DNA of 64,000 nt from Struthidea cinerea (taxonomy: Eukaryota; Chordata; Aves; Passeriformes; Corcoracidae). Under the pieces are notes generated by a model. The model saw only the letters and a program-made list of their open reading frames with translations, was not told the DNA's origin and searched no databases. Below are positions 23,781 to 37,012 of the stretch, piece after piece (the first letter of the stretch is position 1; every line of letters starts with the position of its first letter). The position numbers and the translations under genes were made by a program. The stretch is taken from positions 2,560,500 through 2,624,499 of the forward strand of contig VZTI01004400.1 in the NCBI GenBank assembly GCA_013397865.1, given 5' to 3'.

Positions 23781-24351
23781 CTGGTGTTGGCTGGGATAGA
23801 GTTAATTTTCTTCTTAGTTGGTGGTACAGCGCTGTGTTCTGGGTTTAGTGTGATAATAATGTTGATAACACACTCATGCTTTGGTTGTTGCTGTGTGGTG
23901 TTTACCCTAAGTCAAGGACTTTTCAGTGTCCTATGCTCTGCCAGTGAGCAGGTGCAGAAGAAGCTGGTGAGGGGAGTACGGCCAAGGCAGCTGATCCAAA
24001 CTGGGCAAAGAACCATAGAATGTTGTTTTCAGTCGATCAGCTGGGGGAAGTCGGTCAGGTCCTGCTAATCGCTGCTCAGGAATGGGCTGGGCGTTGGTCA
24101 GTGGGTGGCGGGAAATTAAATTATGCACCACTTGTTTCTCTTGGGCTTTATTACTTTCTCTCTCTCCTTTCAAATAAAAACAGTATGATTATTGTTATTA
24201 TTCTAATTAGTATTATGAGTATATTTGAGTTTGTTTCAGTCATTAAACTGTTTTTGTCTCATCCCAAGAGGTTTACTTCTTTTTTACCCATTTCTTCTCC
24301 CCACTGTGGGCAGTGGAGTACTTAGTTGCTGGCTGGGGTTGAATCACAACA
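23781..24351 (+). mobile_element. Solo LTR, widespread avian ERVL-like family
   Basis: CTGGTGTTGGCTGGGATAG followed by AGTTAATTTTCTTCTTAG, then GTTGATAACACACTCATG and GTCAAGGACTTTTCAG, is the typical start of a very common bird LTR family. The 3' part has AATAAA at 24173-24178 and ends GGGTTGAATCACAACA, matching the family end. Orientation is plus. The first few bases appear mutated and no clear target-site duplication is visible, so this copy looks older than its neighbour 250 bases away. No internal viral sequence. Confidence 0.85.
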
Positions 24352-27326
24352 ATACTGTTTACTTCAAACTCATAATGGCTCGCAATAAGCTTTGCTCTCT
24401 GAGAACTAATAATCAGCTGAAGTGGTGGGTTTGCTTGTTAAAAAAATTCCAGTATTTTCCCTCTTTCTTTCACATGAAACACACAAATGCAGTAAAGATA
24501 TTTATAAATAACAAACAGAATTGAAAATCATTCACATTAATTTCTTTGTCAGCTACATCAAGAAATGCAGGTCCAGAAAGGATCTCTAGGTCAATGTATT
24601 GCAGGCAATCACTGTGGAAAGATGAGGTACAGTCCCCTCAGTATCATGGAGCAGCAGGAATTTCATCATTATTATTGAAGCACTGCTTCCTCGAAAACAT
24701 CCAATTTTATTTGCCTTTTGCTAAGTCCATTGTTCTAAGAGAATGGTGATTAAAAGAAAGCCAACACACTTTCGATCTTGGAGAACACCTAGGATGTGTA
24801 AATCAGTTCTGTGATTCTCTACCCAGACTTTGACATTTCTGGTTTCATATGGTTATTTTCCTTACCGGTGTTTTGTGGGTGGAGAGCTGTTTCTGTTTAT
24901 TTGTGTGCGTGGGCACACATGCATGCCCTTATTTTTCAGTTCAGGAAAACAGAAAAGTTCCAGATCACATTTGGCACTATGACAAAAATGTGTTAATAAG
25001 TTTCTGGACTGTATAAAATCAAATTCATATAAAACAACTTTAAAAAATAAATCTGAGTAACCAATAACCACAGAGGTCTGGCTGGATTTCCAAGATTCTT
25101 ATCCAGACCTCAATCCCCAAGTGAAAAGTTCACTGAGTACTTAACCTTACTTGTCAGCTGCTCACCAGGCTAGACATCACCTGTGTAATTTCCCTATTAA
25201 TCAATAAAGAAATTCTGTGTTTTTATGACATTAGTTTTAAAAATACAAGACTTAAGAATCAAAATTTGATCAGGCATCCAATCTGCTACGTGCACGGTTC
25301 TCTTTCATATGATTCTTTCGAAGTCTCACATCAAGCTGACTTTCCTTCTCAATGAATTTAAATCCTGGCCCGTGATGGGCATTCTTTGGATCTGCACAAA
25401 GGGCACAAATCGGCAGCAAAGGATGCCATTCTTTTTATACCACTTTATTATTCATATGAGTCAATCTAACAAGTAAAATGGGTGAAAAAACCAAACACTT
25501 TCAAGACACTTATTTATAAGAGCTTCCCAGTAATTTGTATGAATGGGGGTGTTCTCTTAAAGTACACTCACATGTACAAGGCTATGTTCTGCTGCTCATT
25601 CTACTCATTTTATAGGAATCAGTCACTACAAATAAGGTCACCAAATAAAGCTGCTTTAAAGCTCTTGTTCACTTGCTCACCTTGGCAGAAAAAGAATAAA
25701 AGCAAGTTCTGATCAAGATCTGCACTTACTTATGACCTCAATATACACTATTGAAATTTTAATGATGTGGCATTTTTTAATGCTCGGAAATGACCTGATT
25801 TATGTGCCTTCTCTCAGGAATCCAAGCTCCGTAAGTAAACAACAATGATGAATTTAAGTACCCTAAAATAGCCTCCAGAGGTCAACTCTCTCTGCTGACT
25901 ACCAGGGAAAGCTAGACTACTCACCCACATCAGAGCTCTGCAGCACCTGACGGTATGCACTGTACTGAGAAGTAAAAACATAAATAGAAATAAGACCCTC
26001 TCAAGATCCCGTAGGTTAAAAACGCGTGTCCACCCAATTGCTCTCACATATGTCAAAAATCAGTGACAGTTTCTCGGAAACACAGAATCTATTGGAAAGA
26101 TGACACAAAAGTTATAATTAGAGTGTGTTACATGGATGGATTCCAGACTACACTACTTACCTACTCCCTGTGCTTGCCTCCTGTAATGTTTGAAAATTAA
26201 TGGAGCTATCTTTCAGATGACTCTTTTCAGGTTATTTACCAGCAAAATGTATTTCTGGAGGACAGCTCCAGAATGATTCATTTTTATAGCTGTGAGAACT
26301 CAGTTTTCCTGTCAGTGTGTTTATGAAAGGAATTGTCTTTGCATTTTTTCAGTCTGCGCTAGCAGAGCTGTGCTGAGATACGTGTATTTTTTATTTCCCA
26401 AAATCTCCAGTAAAGTGTTTGGTGCACTAAAACAAAACCGGTAAAAATTCCTCCAAGAGAATTTGTTATCAGCTCATATTTTTCTTTTTTTTTTTCGTAA
26501 TTATGCATTATGTATTTTATTCAAGCAAAACATTCGTGTGTGTGAGCACTGCTGCATGCATGTCTAACACCAGTGTTTGCTTGTGGTGCCAAATCACTGA
26601 CTGAAGCCCTGTGAGCAGGTGTTTGATTGCTACTCATGAGTTCAGAGGTTTCAGTAGCAGTTTGCAAAAGACACTGGACTTAATTTCTTCTTCATATTAG
26701 TGCTGCTTTCTGGCACCGCTGGTTTAGCTGGCTTTCACCTACCCAGGTGAAAGCAAAATTGGACCAAAGGTGGTTGATGATGTTCTTCCTCATCACATCA
26801 GGTTGTAAAGGGTTACGTTTTTTGAGGACTCATACCTAATTTTTCTCTGCAGCTTCTGGTTTAAAGAATTTTTCATGAACAGGACTTATAGCAGAAGCAG
26901 TTCCAGCTGCAACACACCAATGTCAGCTTGATCTCATCTTGATAATTATTTTGCTCACCCTGTCTTGTTTGTTGGGATATAATAATTGCGTTACTACTAT
27001 GCTGATGCTGATCCTCTGTGCTGCTGAGTGGGCTGCCTTCTCTCCTCAGACAGGATTTATTTTAAAATCAATGAATTCCCCTCAGACTGGAAAAGACTAA
27101 TTTCTTATTTGAAATTCAAATACCATGATCATGCTAACACACCTAGTGTTTTTGCTAGTGGTTTAGGTGCACTTCAGAAAACTGATGCACCAGCGAGCTA
27201 ATTCGTCAAAGAAGCTGCATAAGCAGGAGGAGTTGTTCTCCTAAAACAGAACACTCGTTCTTCTCAAAGTTTTGTCTCCATTTGTTGAATTTAAAAAATA
27301 ATTCAACTGGGGCAAAGGTCATAATT

Positions 27327-27362
27327 TGGTTTTGGTTTTTTTGGTTTTTGGGGTTTTTTTGA
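27327..27362 (+). repeat. T/G low-complexity tract
   Basis: A run of TTTGG- and TTTTG-type units interrupted only by G, with no fixed period. Confidence 0.8.
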
Positions 27363-28128
27363 GTATGCTTCTTCTCCTTGCATAAATGTGCTCGCTGGGT
27401 TTGCATGCATAGGTTGCTCAGCATAAAAAATGCCAGCAGTCCAGCATAGGATTGTAGGTTCTGGAACCTAAACCTAATAATACATGTTAATTCCAATGGT
27501 AAATTCAAAAGAAGTTGAAAATACAGCAGTTCTTTGATGCCTGAAATTTTGTGAATCTGCTGTAATCAAAACAGCAATCAAAACGTGTGGCTGCCTTTTT
27601 TTTTTGCTAGAAGTGGTCTGTCAAGACCTGTCAAGACAGCTCTTGGTATGTTTGCTGATAGGGAGTGATTTGAGAACCAGGCAATTGGAAAGGACTTTTT
27701 TTAAAGAGGTGCTTGACTTTCTTTTATTATCTTTGAAGAGGGGACTTAAGAAAAATGCATAACCATTGAGGGAATACTAATCACACCTAGGAATGTCTAC
27801 GTACTTTAGAATTTTGGTTCCTTTTAAATTCTGCTGACCTCCAAGTAAGTGATTACACCGACTATAGAGGGGTCTTGGATCAGTTATCTAAATAAGCATC
27901 TTCCACTTCCCTCTCAGTGTCATAATACAGCAATCAGCAGACCTGCTCCCAGAGAAGCAGGGTGCTATTGGCAATACATTCCAGCTAGGAGTACTTTAAT
28001 TTCCTAGAAGTCTTTTACCCTGAGTTTCTTAATCTCTTAATTTGACTTCTCTGGTGAATTGCATGGGGGAGTGTGGGATGTATACTTAGAACAATTTTAC
28101 TGAGCCTGTTGTAAAAAGGTTCTTTCTG

Positions 28129-28199
28129 GAGCAGGGGGAGAAGGGGGAAGGGGAAACAGGAAGGGTTAGAGGAAAGGAAAAGGAAGGCTGGAGAAAGAG
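28129..28199 (+). repeat. Purine-rich tract with G-quadruplex pattern
   Basis: A nearly pure A/G stretch of about 70 bases. Four G-runs at 28134-28138, 28143-28147, 28150-28153 and 28163-28165 are separated by 4, 2 and 9 bases, which satisfies a relaxed G-quadruplex pattern. Confidence 0.7.
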
Positions 28200-29103
28200 C
28201 TTATAAGGCTCAGTTTCATGCATTTAAAGTTGGTCACTATGAACCTTCTCTTTAATCTCACTCCCCATGGAGAGGATATGATTTGCTTGATCTGAAAAAT
28301 CTGTAACCACCTATTAAGCAAATATTATTTAAGAAATGCTCAGTATATGAGTTATTTCTGATCTGGGTCATAGATACCAGAAATGTCCCTTTCTGCCTGT
28401 GCTTTTCAAAGTGTGATGCTTTCTACAGTGATTCATTTAATTAAATTTCTTTGCATATCTAGAGAAGGAAGTTCAAAAGACGTAGCTTACATATCCTGTC
28501 ACCAGATATTTTTAGAGTTCTGCGCATTTTAGTTATCAGCTAGAGACATGAAAAAAGCATGATAACATTTTTTTGTTATTTACTCAGTTGAACGTTCTTG
28601 CATATCTCGCATGATAAAAAATTGTGCAGCCCTTTTGAAGATGTTTTGTACAATTATTCATAGGAGATAAGGTCATTATCTTCATAGCCACCTGAAAAAA
28701 AAGGGATAGTGCATTTCCTCTTTATTAATTATCCATTTCTCTAAAATCTCCATGATGGTAAAAAACACTTTTAGTGATTTAGTTAAAAAAGGCCTACTGA
28801 GGAAATCTCACCCTCTAGTCTGACTGAAAAATGTGTTTTATATTCCATATTGACTCAATTTATTTTGAAAAGTATCTGGTCTACTAATGCGACAACTCCC
28901 AGTGAAGTTCCATTGTTACACAGGGGAGCAGAACAAAGTTATTTTCCAGTATTTGACAGCCCAATATTTGGTCTCCTTGGGGCTTGGGTGAGGGAAAGGG
29001 AGAGGCTAAGCTATAAAGTTAGCAAAACTATTGTCCCCCACACCTGAATGTTTGGCCTCTTGTTAACTGCTAGTGTAAATGTGCCCTCCTTGGTTAGATG
29101 TGC

Positions 29104-29149
29104 AAAAGAGGGGTACGTAGATGGAGAAAAGAGGGGTATGTAGAAGGAG
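29104..29149 (+). repeat. Tandem repeat, 2 x 23 bp
   Basis: The unit at 29104-29126 (AAAAGAGGGGTACGTAG...) is repeated at 29127-29149 with two substitutions. It lies in purine-rich sequence. Confidence 0.85.
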
Positions 29150-29876
29150 AGGTAGAAATAGCCCAGCTTCTAGAGACAGAGCAGCAGCTACTATTGAGTT
29201 TCCTTGTGAGCCTTTCTAAGATCTACTTGAGGACCAGCAGAAGCATTTCTAGTGAGCAGGATAGGGAGGTCCTAGCAGGAACCGCAGTGATGATGACTTT
29301 TAAAGCATGAGAGTGAAGTGGATTAAATGGACAGACAGCGAATTTCAGGGGTTTTTGTTAGGTTTCTGTCTAGAAATTCAGGAAAGTAATCCTTTATTGA
29401 TACTGTTTAATTGGCAGAACTATTCCAAAGGAGTTTATTTTTAACCAAATACAGTTCCCCTGTTTATACATTCACACAAACACTGTGCTTTTGCCTACAC
29501 TGAACCATTCTCTGAGCCTTTGCAACAAGTGCCGAAGTATACAATTATATATGCCATGGGGTTTTTTAAGCCTTATTTACCGACAGGAGTAAGCTGTCAG
29601 AATCAAATACTCTGAACACTCAGCATGTCAGAAAAGGTCCCCAAAACAATTTGATATCAGCGTGTTCTTCACCTGTTCAGATGTATCTTGTTTTTACAAC
29701 ATGATGAAGGAACGCCATCACAGAGGTGGTTTTCTGCAGCTTAATCACTTTGGAATCAATTCTGGTTTTCACCTCAGAAATCCCAGTGCCACATGCCTGC
29801 TTTATTTTCTCTTGAAGTCAGAGCTGGCTCAAGTGTTAACTACAGATCAATAGGCTATGTGAACAGCTGCAGGTCA

Positions 29877-29903
29877 GATAGATAGATAGATAGACAGACA
29901 GAG
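29877..29903 (+). repeat. GATA/GACA microsatellite
   Basis: Four GATA units (29877-29892) are followed by two GACA units and GAG. Confidence 0.95.
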
Positions 29904-32900
29904 GATTTGTATATCTAAACATATAGTCTAATAAAGTATCCTCTGTCTTCAAAAGACATAGAGATGGAAGGCTGTACCTCCTTCTACTGTTTTGTCTATC
30001 TCAGTTTGAAACCTGACTCGTATTTTTATCTATGTGAGATTCTTCAAACATTCTGGAAGTATACATATGCATTATGTGAGTCAAAGACAACTACTGTCAC
30101 TGCTCACAGACAAAGCATTTATTTCTGGAAATGTATTCCTGCTGTATTTTAGCAGTGAACATTTTGCTATCACCTTCAAAGTCAGATGGGATCCTCACTG
30201 CCTGCTTTCTACCAAGCAGCAAATATAAATGAAGACTAGATGGTAATGATACAGAAGTGTGGCGTGTGGAGGAATCATATTGCAGGAAAATCCATCTTAG
30301 AATGCATATATATATATGTATATAAAAGCAAGATATTGCTTAGAAGTCCTTGAACTAAAACTTATCCATGGGCATCAAGAGAGGATTTTGTCCTTTTTGC
30401 TGCTTAGTGTGGATTTTCCTGATATTGGATCCTTTTTTCTTTCTCTGTATACTTGTCATCATAAAAACATGGCTGCAAAGTAATTCCTAAAGCATATCCC
30501 TGCTAAAGTTTTCATTATTTCTCTTGGTGTATTTCTCCAACAACTGCAGATCAAATCAGCAAGAAAAGTAGTCCTACCATGTACTATTTAATGGAGTGCA
30601 CATAGTAGCTGCTTCTCTGGTAGCATTGGCTGACTCTTGTCTTCAGCCGTAGCAATGTTTGTATAAAAAGAATAATCTGAAAAAATCTTTGCAATATGTA
30701 ACCAATTAATGTGCAATTGGTTAATTGCAGCACTGTGGAAGTTGAAGTGCAGGGATAAAGCTGTTTTCTACAGAGGTTCATGGAAAGAAATTGGCTTTTG
30801 CAGAGGAACTGGTTTTATAAGGAACAGCACAGTTCTAATTCGAAATTGGAGTAATCTTATATGGTTTACAGCTTTTAATTTAGTCTTGTTTATAACTCGA
30901 AACACCTGCAGCAAGTTGCTTTGTCCCTACAGAGCTTCAAGCCTTTGGGGTTTTATACCTTTGTTCATTTAAGAGAACATTTTGGAAACAGTCAGAGGGT
31001 TTATCAAACTCTGAAGTACATTAGAAGATGACAGACTCATTCAAAGTGCCTATAACAAAAACATTTCCTCTGAAATCTTGATGGGAATTGCAGTAAAAAA
31101 AATCTTTTTTCTTTAGTTTCAGAGCTATTATAAGGAAATCAATAATATATGATGGGGGCATTTAAAAGAAATGTTAAAAAACCTGGGATAATGGAAACCA
31201 TTCTTCATGCTGACATGATTTTAAAAAAAATGTTCCAACAGAAATAATAATTTTCACACAAACTAGCAGTCCATTAATGTCTTTTGTGTACATATACAAA
31301 TGTGGACTGTCTTTCCTTTAGGAAGAATAATTTTTCCCTAAGAATAATACTTAATGCTAGATGTAAACTCTTACAGTTAAAGCAAGCATCAATTAGTGTT
31401 ATTACTATAAATTTGAGAGCCAGCCACATGTCATATCAATGTATAATCTGGGACCTTCATTTTTCCTAAGCTATTTACACCAAATTTCTTCTTTTTTGGG
31501 TGAAATCAGAGGGACTGCTCATGCTTGTTTGATAAAAAACAATTTCCCATGTTTTAGTTTCCCTTGCTTTCAAATCAGGGTAATCTTTTAAACGAAATAC
31601 TGTAAGGCTTAATTTGGATTTTCTATACAGTTGTTCATGAATGCTCTCTTTTTAAGGATTATTTTCTATCAGTTAAAACATTGACTTTTTATGTCATTAA
31701 TTTTTTTCACATTGCCAATTTTTCTTTGTAAATGGAAGCAAAGCCAATTTTAAAAACATCTTTCTCACAGAAAGGATAACATACTTTCACCTAATAGTTA
31801 ATAAAAAAAAAAAAAAGAAGGAAGCTTTTTACTTTAGATGTACTTCTTTTATCATAATAGTTCATGCCATATTATGGTACAGGGGAAGTGCCCAGTGCAG
31901 CACAGGAGGTACAGAGCGTGGCAGGGCCCTGCAAGCCTGCTGACAGCAGGGTTCTTACCCCTCCTGTTTGTCAAGCACTCAGAAAAGGCTATCATTTATA
32001 GTGCCAAACTCTTTAGTTTATTTTCTTATGCATTTTTTGCTACACAATGTATTTCTATTTGTTTAGCATGTTGGCACCATGGTGCAATGTCAAGTAAAGG
32101 TTGCTACTGCAATTTAGCCTGTTTCCAAGCAAAGATGCCAGGCTTTTTCCACATACTGAGCTTTGTTTGAAAGAAGTCAAGTGAACTCACACGTTCTCTA
32201 AGCACAAAGCGCAACATCCATCTTCAGAGTACATCATCACAGAGAACAGCATGTTCTCTTTTTAATGTGACTCTACTGCTTGTACTAGAACATAAAACAC
32301 TAAGAATTTCTTTGGAGGGGAAGATCTTTTAAAAGTATCCCAAAGATAGCTCACATGATTTTATTCATGTACTTGATACCTAACAAAAATCATTTAAGCA
32401 GTGCTGTGATGAAGACTGTTTTTACTTTGTTTAAAATAGCCTATACCAGTTGCAAATGAGTCTTACCTAGCTCCATGGTTGTCACAGAAGGTGGATCAAG
32501 CCCTGTATCACATGAGAGGGAAGACATCAAGGAGGTGGGAGAAACACTCAGCATCTGACATGGCAAATGCATGCAGGTTAATTTTGCAAAGTAGTCACGA
32601 GGATGTACCAGAGATAAAGACAAATGGCGGTGATTAATTCCTCTTGCAATAGAAAATCATTTTTCCTACAATGTTGACAAGACAGTTCATTTGCAGCACC
32701 TGCTTCATAGATCTATTTTGCTCCCATACAGGACTTTATCTAATGAAAGCAAATCTCCTCTGGCTATGTTGAAGGTTCATCCACTGAGTATTCGTGGGTA
32801 CTCTGCAGCCATAGCTAACAACCCTGACATGACCCACATACAGGTGTTTCTTACGCAGAACTCTTCTGTCAGAGAACTGTCAGCCTGCTCTTAATAAAAG

Positions 32901-33639
32901 GGCAATTTCTTCCTGCCAGCTGCAAAATTATCCTCGTTCACAGGGTGATATAAACAGTGTCTCCTGGTAAGTCTCCTTCGATAACTGAGAATAAAAGGAT
33001 TGGTACAACATGAACTTCCCATTATTGCTCCTACTGCTGCCACAGTCCCTGCACTGTTTCTCAAATAAACCCCATGTGCAGCACAGCTGCACTAATTCTT
33101 CTGCCTGAGAAACCCAACATTCCATGAATATGTGAAGGACAACATTGTTATCAGTCAACAGAAAGGTTTCTAATATTCTGGGGTTTTCCAAGCAAAAATC
33201 CCTCCCCCATTCTATTCTTTAAAGAGAATGTTTTACAGGAGTGTTATATAGTTAAAAAGAACATGGATCAAAGCGTGAATTTTATTTCTAAACTGATGGG
33301 CGCACAACTATTTTTGATTCACGTGCTAACCCTGAGCCAAATCATCATGAGTGTTTATGTGTGGATATGCATAAACATACACTAGCTCTAAATTTTGGTG
33401 GGTTTTGCTTTATGGCAATCATAAAGGCATGCTCAGGCCAGGAAGGAACTAGAGCGTGTTCATGAATCATTGATCAGTCTCAGTGCAGACCCAGAATTTT
33501 ATTTTGCTAATATGCCCAGATGGGCTATTACTGTTACAGGGAAGTGATATAGAGAAAGGGAATGGTGCCAAGCCAAAGAACAGGAGTGGCTCTTCTCTTG
33601 GGAATAGTGGGGTCCATCCCATCAAAACCTCATACATCT

Positions 33640-34040
33640 TACTAAAACCCTTTTTTGTCATTCTATCTTAATGGTAACGTGCATAGCACAATACAAGTTG
33701 TAAGCAGGAGGCAACACGCCACAGTAAATGCAAGATGCCAGAAGCTACAGCATGTACCAACATGCACTTGCCATATATATATGTGTTTTTTTACTGGTGC
33801 TTTAATGCGTTATAAAGTTCTCATGCATTTATCCACCTGCACAGTATCTCTATTCCAGAAATTTTCTGGCTATCCTCAGGCTTTCAGAGATGAGCCTGTG
33901 GCAATTCAGTCAGTGCAAAAATGTTGCAGAAGAAAATTACAAGGCCTTTTACAAGGTAATGGCTCTTTTCTCTGGTTTCCAAAACAGAAAAGTGTAACAT
34001 TGAAGTTGTCTTGTCTTCTCAGTATTGTTGTGTTACTGCT
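33640..34040 (+). repeat. Diverged duplicate, copy A
   Basis: Shares ordered blocks with 37693-38110: CTAAAACC plus T-rich sequence, GTTCTCATGCATTT, TTTTCTGGCTATCCTCA, GCCTGTGG.AA, and CTTTTACAAGG. Similarity is patchy, with insertions and deletions, so the duplication or repeat family is old. The 143-codon open frame across it (33655-34086) is not conserved in the other copy. Confidence 0.55.
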
Positions 34041-35911
34041 AGGAATAGCACACTCTGTTTTTGCTTTGTGCTGTGCTGCTCACTGAACTATCAATTGTGC
34101 TACACATGCACAGGTTTGTGGTTGTGCACAAATCTACTCTTGCCTTTTCTGCTGACACCTTCACCAGGCAAAATGTGTTGGAGTTGCCACTGAGGATGCT
34201 TCATTCTAACGAGCTTCTAGTGAAACATCATTCTTTTCTTCTGTTAAGGTGGCTGATAGGGGGTTTCGTAGCCTTACTGAAAAACTGTTTGAATTCTTTG
34301 TGTCTACTCGTCACACCTACTAAGGAAACAAAACAAGAGAGACGACTTAAGGGCTGGTTACTACATCCAGTTCCCTCCCGTAGCATGTTTAGCAATTGCA
34401 CACATTCTTTCATTGCCATCATTAATGATACATGAGAGCAAGAGCAGGAAGCATTCTTTTGGCAGTGACATAAAGAAGAAACCAAATATAATGGATATTT
34501 CCCAGTTTCAACACTTCAGTGGTGAAGATCAACCAATGCACCTAAAATGAAACTGCAAGGGATGATGACAACATCAGAAACTCAGAGGAAAGGGGATAGA
34601 ACCAGGAGCATGTGACTTGGTTAGTGTTACCACGTGTGTTTTTAGTAGTCATTATCCTTAAAGGCACTAAGGAGCGATTTAGACAAGCTGTCCTGTCAAA
34701 GGGAGACTGCATTTCAGCAGTTTCTCTCTCTGGGAAGGGAAACGACTGCAGCTGTATAGTCACAGTACAGCTGTCTTGAATTGCACAATTCCCAGTACAG
34801 ATAGAAGTCCAACCTGTGTAACGATATATAAAAACCACTCAGATTCTCCTCGATTTCTGTAAAATTAGGGAACAGTTCTTGGCAGAATCAACACTATCAT
34901 AAATAGGCAGATGGTTCAGTAAGTAGCAGAGAGGGAGTATTGCTGTACTCCTTTCCTAATTTAGTATGAGCAGTGGGGTTTTTGTCTATACTTGTACATA
35001 CATCAGCCTGCATTCCCTGAGTTGAAAGAAATATGCTCAATCTCTTGATTTACATTTCTACTATGCAAAATTATTTTGTGCAGTTGCTCTCTAAAGCTCA
35101 GCATACCTCCTTCTAAACTGAGCTAAGAATGTAATGTTAATGTTAGATTACTACAGAAGGGAAGCCACAGAGCACCTCTTCACTAGCATCAGCCTTGACA
35201 ATGTACAAACAAATCCAAAGGGTTCAAAAATCATTCGGCTAACACAGTTAGAAAATAAAACAATTAAGGAAGTTTTAAAGATCTTATATGCCTAATTATT
35301 TGAAACCATATCCTGTTCATAGACTGATATTAGAGGAAGTTAAACAAAGTTAATTAGCAGGTATTTTGGCATTCTGCTCCGTTTAATTCTATTGCTACAT
35401 CCTGCAAGGTCAGAGTATCCAGAGGTTAACCATGAAAAAGATTTGGAAGATTCCGTCCTGGCTGAGTGGCTGTCACAGGCAATTGCTCTTACACCATTGC
35501 TGTACATATTTTTTTACAAGTTACCTGACCAGACTTTGCTGTCAGAGATGCAAGTGGTCACTTAGCCACACTGGTAAGGTTGGGAAATAGAAGGAACATT
35601 TTTTTATTATTATTATTCAATTACTTAGAGAAAATAACAATAAAGCCACCGCCTTCAAGGGGTATTTTGTTACCTGACTCACCTCAGCCTCTTAAACTGA
35701 TGGGGAAGAGGAGCTTGCAAGTACCCATCAGGAGATGGCCAGGATCTGTGCTCCCAGGTAGAATAATGGTGCAGAAATACTATCTTATCAAGCCAAGGGG
35801 GTGACTTCTCAGGGAAAATTGAGGGATTACAGTTTGTACACTATACATATCCAGTCCCTGGAGCAGGTAGTATGTCTGATAAAAAGAGGCATGACTACTG
35901 TAAATCCAAAG

Positions 35912-35917
35912 TATCAT
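35912..35917 (+). repeat. Target-site duplication TATCAT (left)
   Basis: TATCAT precedes the TGTGGTGGCC start of the LTR and recurs exactly at 36292-36297. Confidence 0.65.
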
Positions 35918-36291
35918 TGTGGTGGCCGGTGAACATATCTTTATGTTAAGGTGACCAAAAGGCTTTTCCCAGGGTGCATGGTTCTCTTAAGTTGATCTAT
36001 TCCAGTTTGAATTCCCCGGTTGGCTGCTGGCCTTGGCCCCTTGTCACCCCTCCGGGGCTCTCCCATTGGTCCCTGCTCCCTGATCCCGCCTTTTCCCTGG
36101 CTGGGGAAAAACCCAAAGTTAGCCATTGTCCTCGTATTTGCCCCTGTGACTCTGGACAGTGAAGATGCAATAAACGCTCAGAATGCAAGCAAATACCCTT
36201 CCTGACTCTTTGCTACTGACTTAATACTGAACCTGCCTGTGCGTCTGTGGGGGCACGCAGGACCCCACGGAGCCAGGAAAGAATGGTATTC
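35918..36291 (+). mobile_element. Solo LTR of an endogenous retrovirus (374 bp)
   Basis: A GC-richer block has LTR layout in plus orientation: start TGTGGTGGCC, an inverted CCAAT box (ATTGG at 36065-36069), AATAAA at 36169-36174, then a U5-like end. It is flanked by TATCAT direct repeats; 6 bp is typical of ERVK-type integration. Oddly, the 3' end bounded by the repeat reads GGTATTC rather than the usual CA, so the terminal bases are mutated or the true end lies a few bases away. No coding sequence of viral genes is present. Confidence 0.7.
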
Positions 36292-36297
36292 TATCAT
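36292..36297 (+). repeat. Target-site duplication TATCAT (right)
   Basis: Exact copy of 35912-35917. The chance of a 6-base match in the roughly 60 bases where the end could fall is about 1-2%. Confidence 0.6.
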
Positions 36298-36634
36298 CTT
36301 TTTGGAAAATGAACTCTATCTTTTGGGTACTCCCTAAAAGCCTGGTGCTAGACTCCTGAATGAGTTCACAGTAGCCTAAGCATGCAGGCTCACGTTAAAA
36401 AGCTTGAAGCACCAGCTATGTTTGGTGCACATGGTTCATTCATGTTTCACCTTTGCAGAAACACCAAAAGCAAATGGTGTAGAGTTGTGCTTTTTTTCAA
36501 GCATCTAAATTTAAGCAGTGGGACAACTCTGCTAGAGAGCAGGTCCCCACAGCCACGTGGGTCTTACTAGATCCCTCCCTAATTTCCTGCTGCAGCAGGC
36601 CAGAGAGCAGGAATCAGTCATTCTGTGCTGTTGC
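36298..36634. other. Spacer between two LTRs
   Basis: About 340 bases of ordinary AT-rich sequence between two LTRs of opposite orientation. No viral internal sequence and no gene are seen. Confidence 0.6.
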
Positions 36635-37012
36635 TGTGACGGCCCGAGATCGGCGAGAAATAACGACACGAGAGTCCAAGTTCAGGAGACTAATGTCTCT
36701 CTTTCACTATATATTAATACTTAAATCAGTCTTTTATAACTTGGTTCGCAAGAGAAGAATGACATGATTGGACTATTGAACAGCCACCCACCAAAGTGAT
36801 TGTTTGAATGATGTAACACTCATTCCAAACGTTTATCTCAATGTACTCCATAACAATCCTGCAAAACAACTTGCAGCGGTGAACTAGTTTACAAAATAAC
36901 AAACTGTTTCTCAGCTAGTTCGCATGGGAAAGCAGTATTCTTACCGAACGCTGCAGAAAGCTGGAAAGTTTCTTTGCCACAGCTTTTCAGCGTCTACACT
37001 GTGCCAGCTGCA
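36635..37012 (-). mobile_element. Solo LTR, minus orientation
   Basis: The left edge TGTGACGGCCCGAGATCGG is the U5 end of an LTR read on the minus strand. A TATAAAAG box lies on the minus strand at 36731-36738. Two right ends are possible: 36981 (minus strand begins TGTGGCAAAG, which pairs well with TGTGAC at the other end) or 37012 (flanked by TGTTGC/TGCTGC, five of six matching). I give the longer version. The left CpGs are well preserved. No viral genes are present. Confidence 0.7.

Larger units (their letters stand above)
24352..35911. other. Gene desert, no gene recognised
   Basis: AT-rich sequence without recognised genes, LTRs or CR1 copies. It contains a purine-rich G-run tract at 28129-28199, a 23-bp tandem duplication at 29104, a GATA microsatellite at 29877, a short TA repeat near 30304 and the first arm of an old duplication at 33640-34040. 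Confidence 0.6.

Noticed and set aside
33655..34086. 143-codon plus-strand frame with a hydrophobic C-terminus
   Set aside because: It is not kept in the duplicate copy at 37.7 kb, matches no family, and one frame of this length is expected by chance in 64 kb.
35941..36205. Several 61-63 codon frames on both strands
   Set aside because: They fall inside a solo LTR, which carries no coding sequence.
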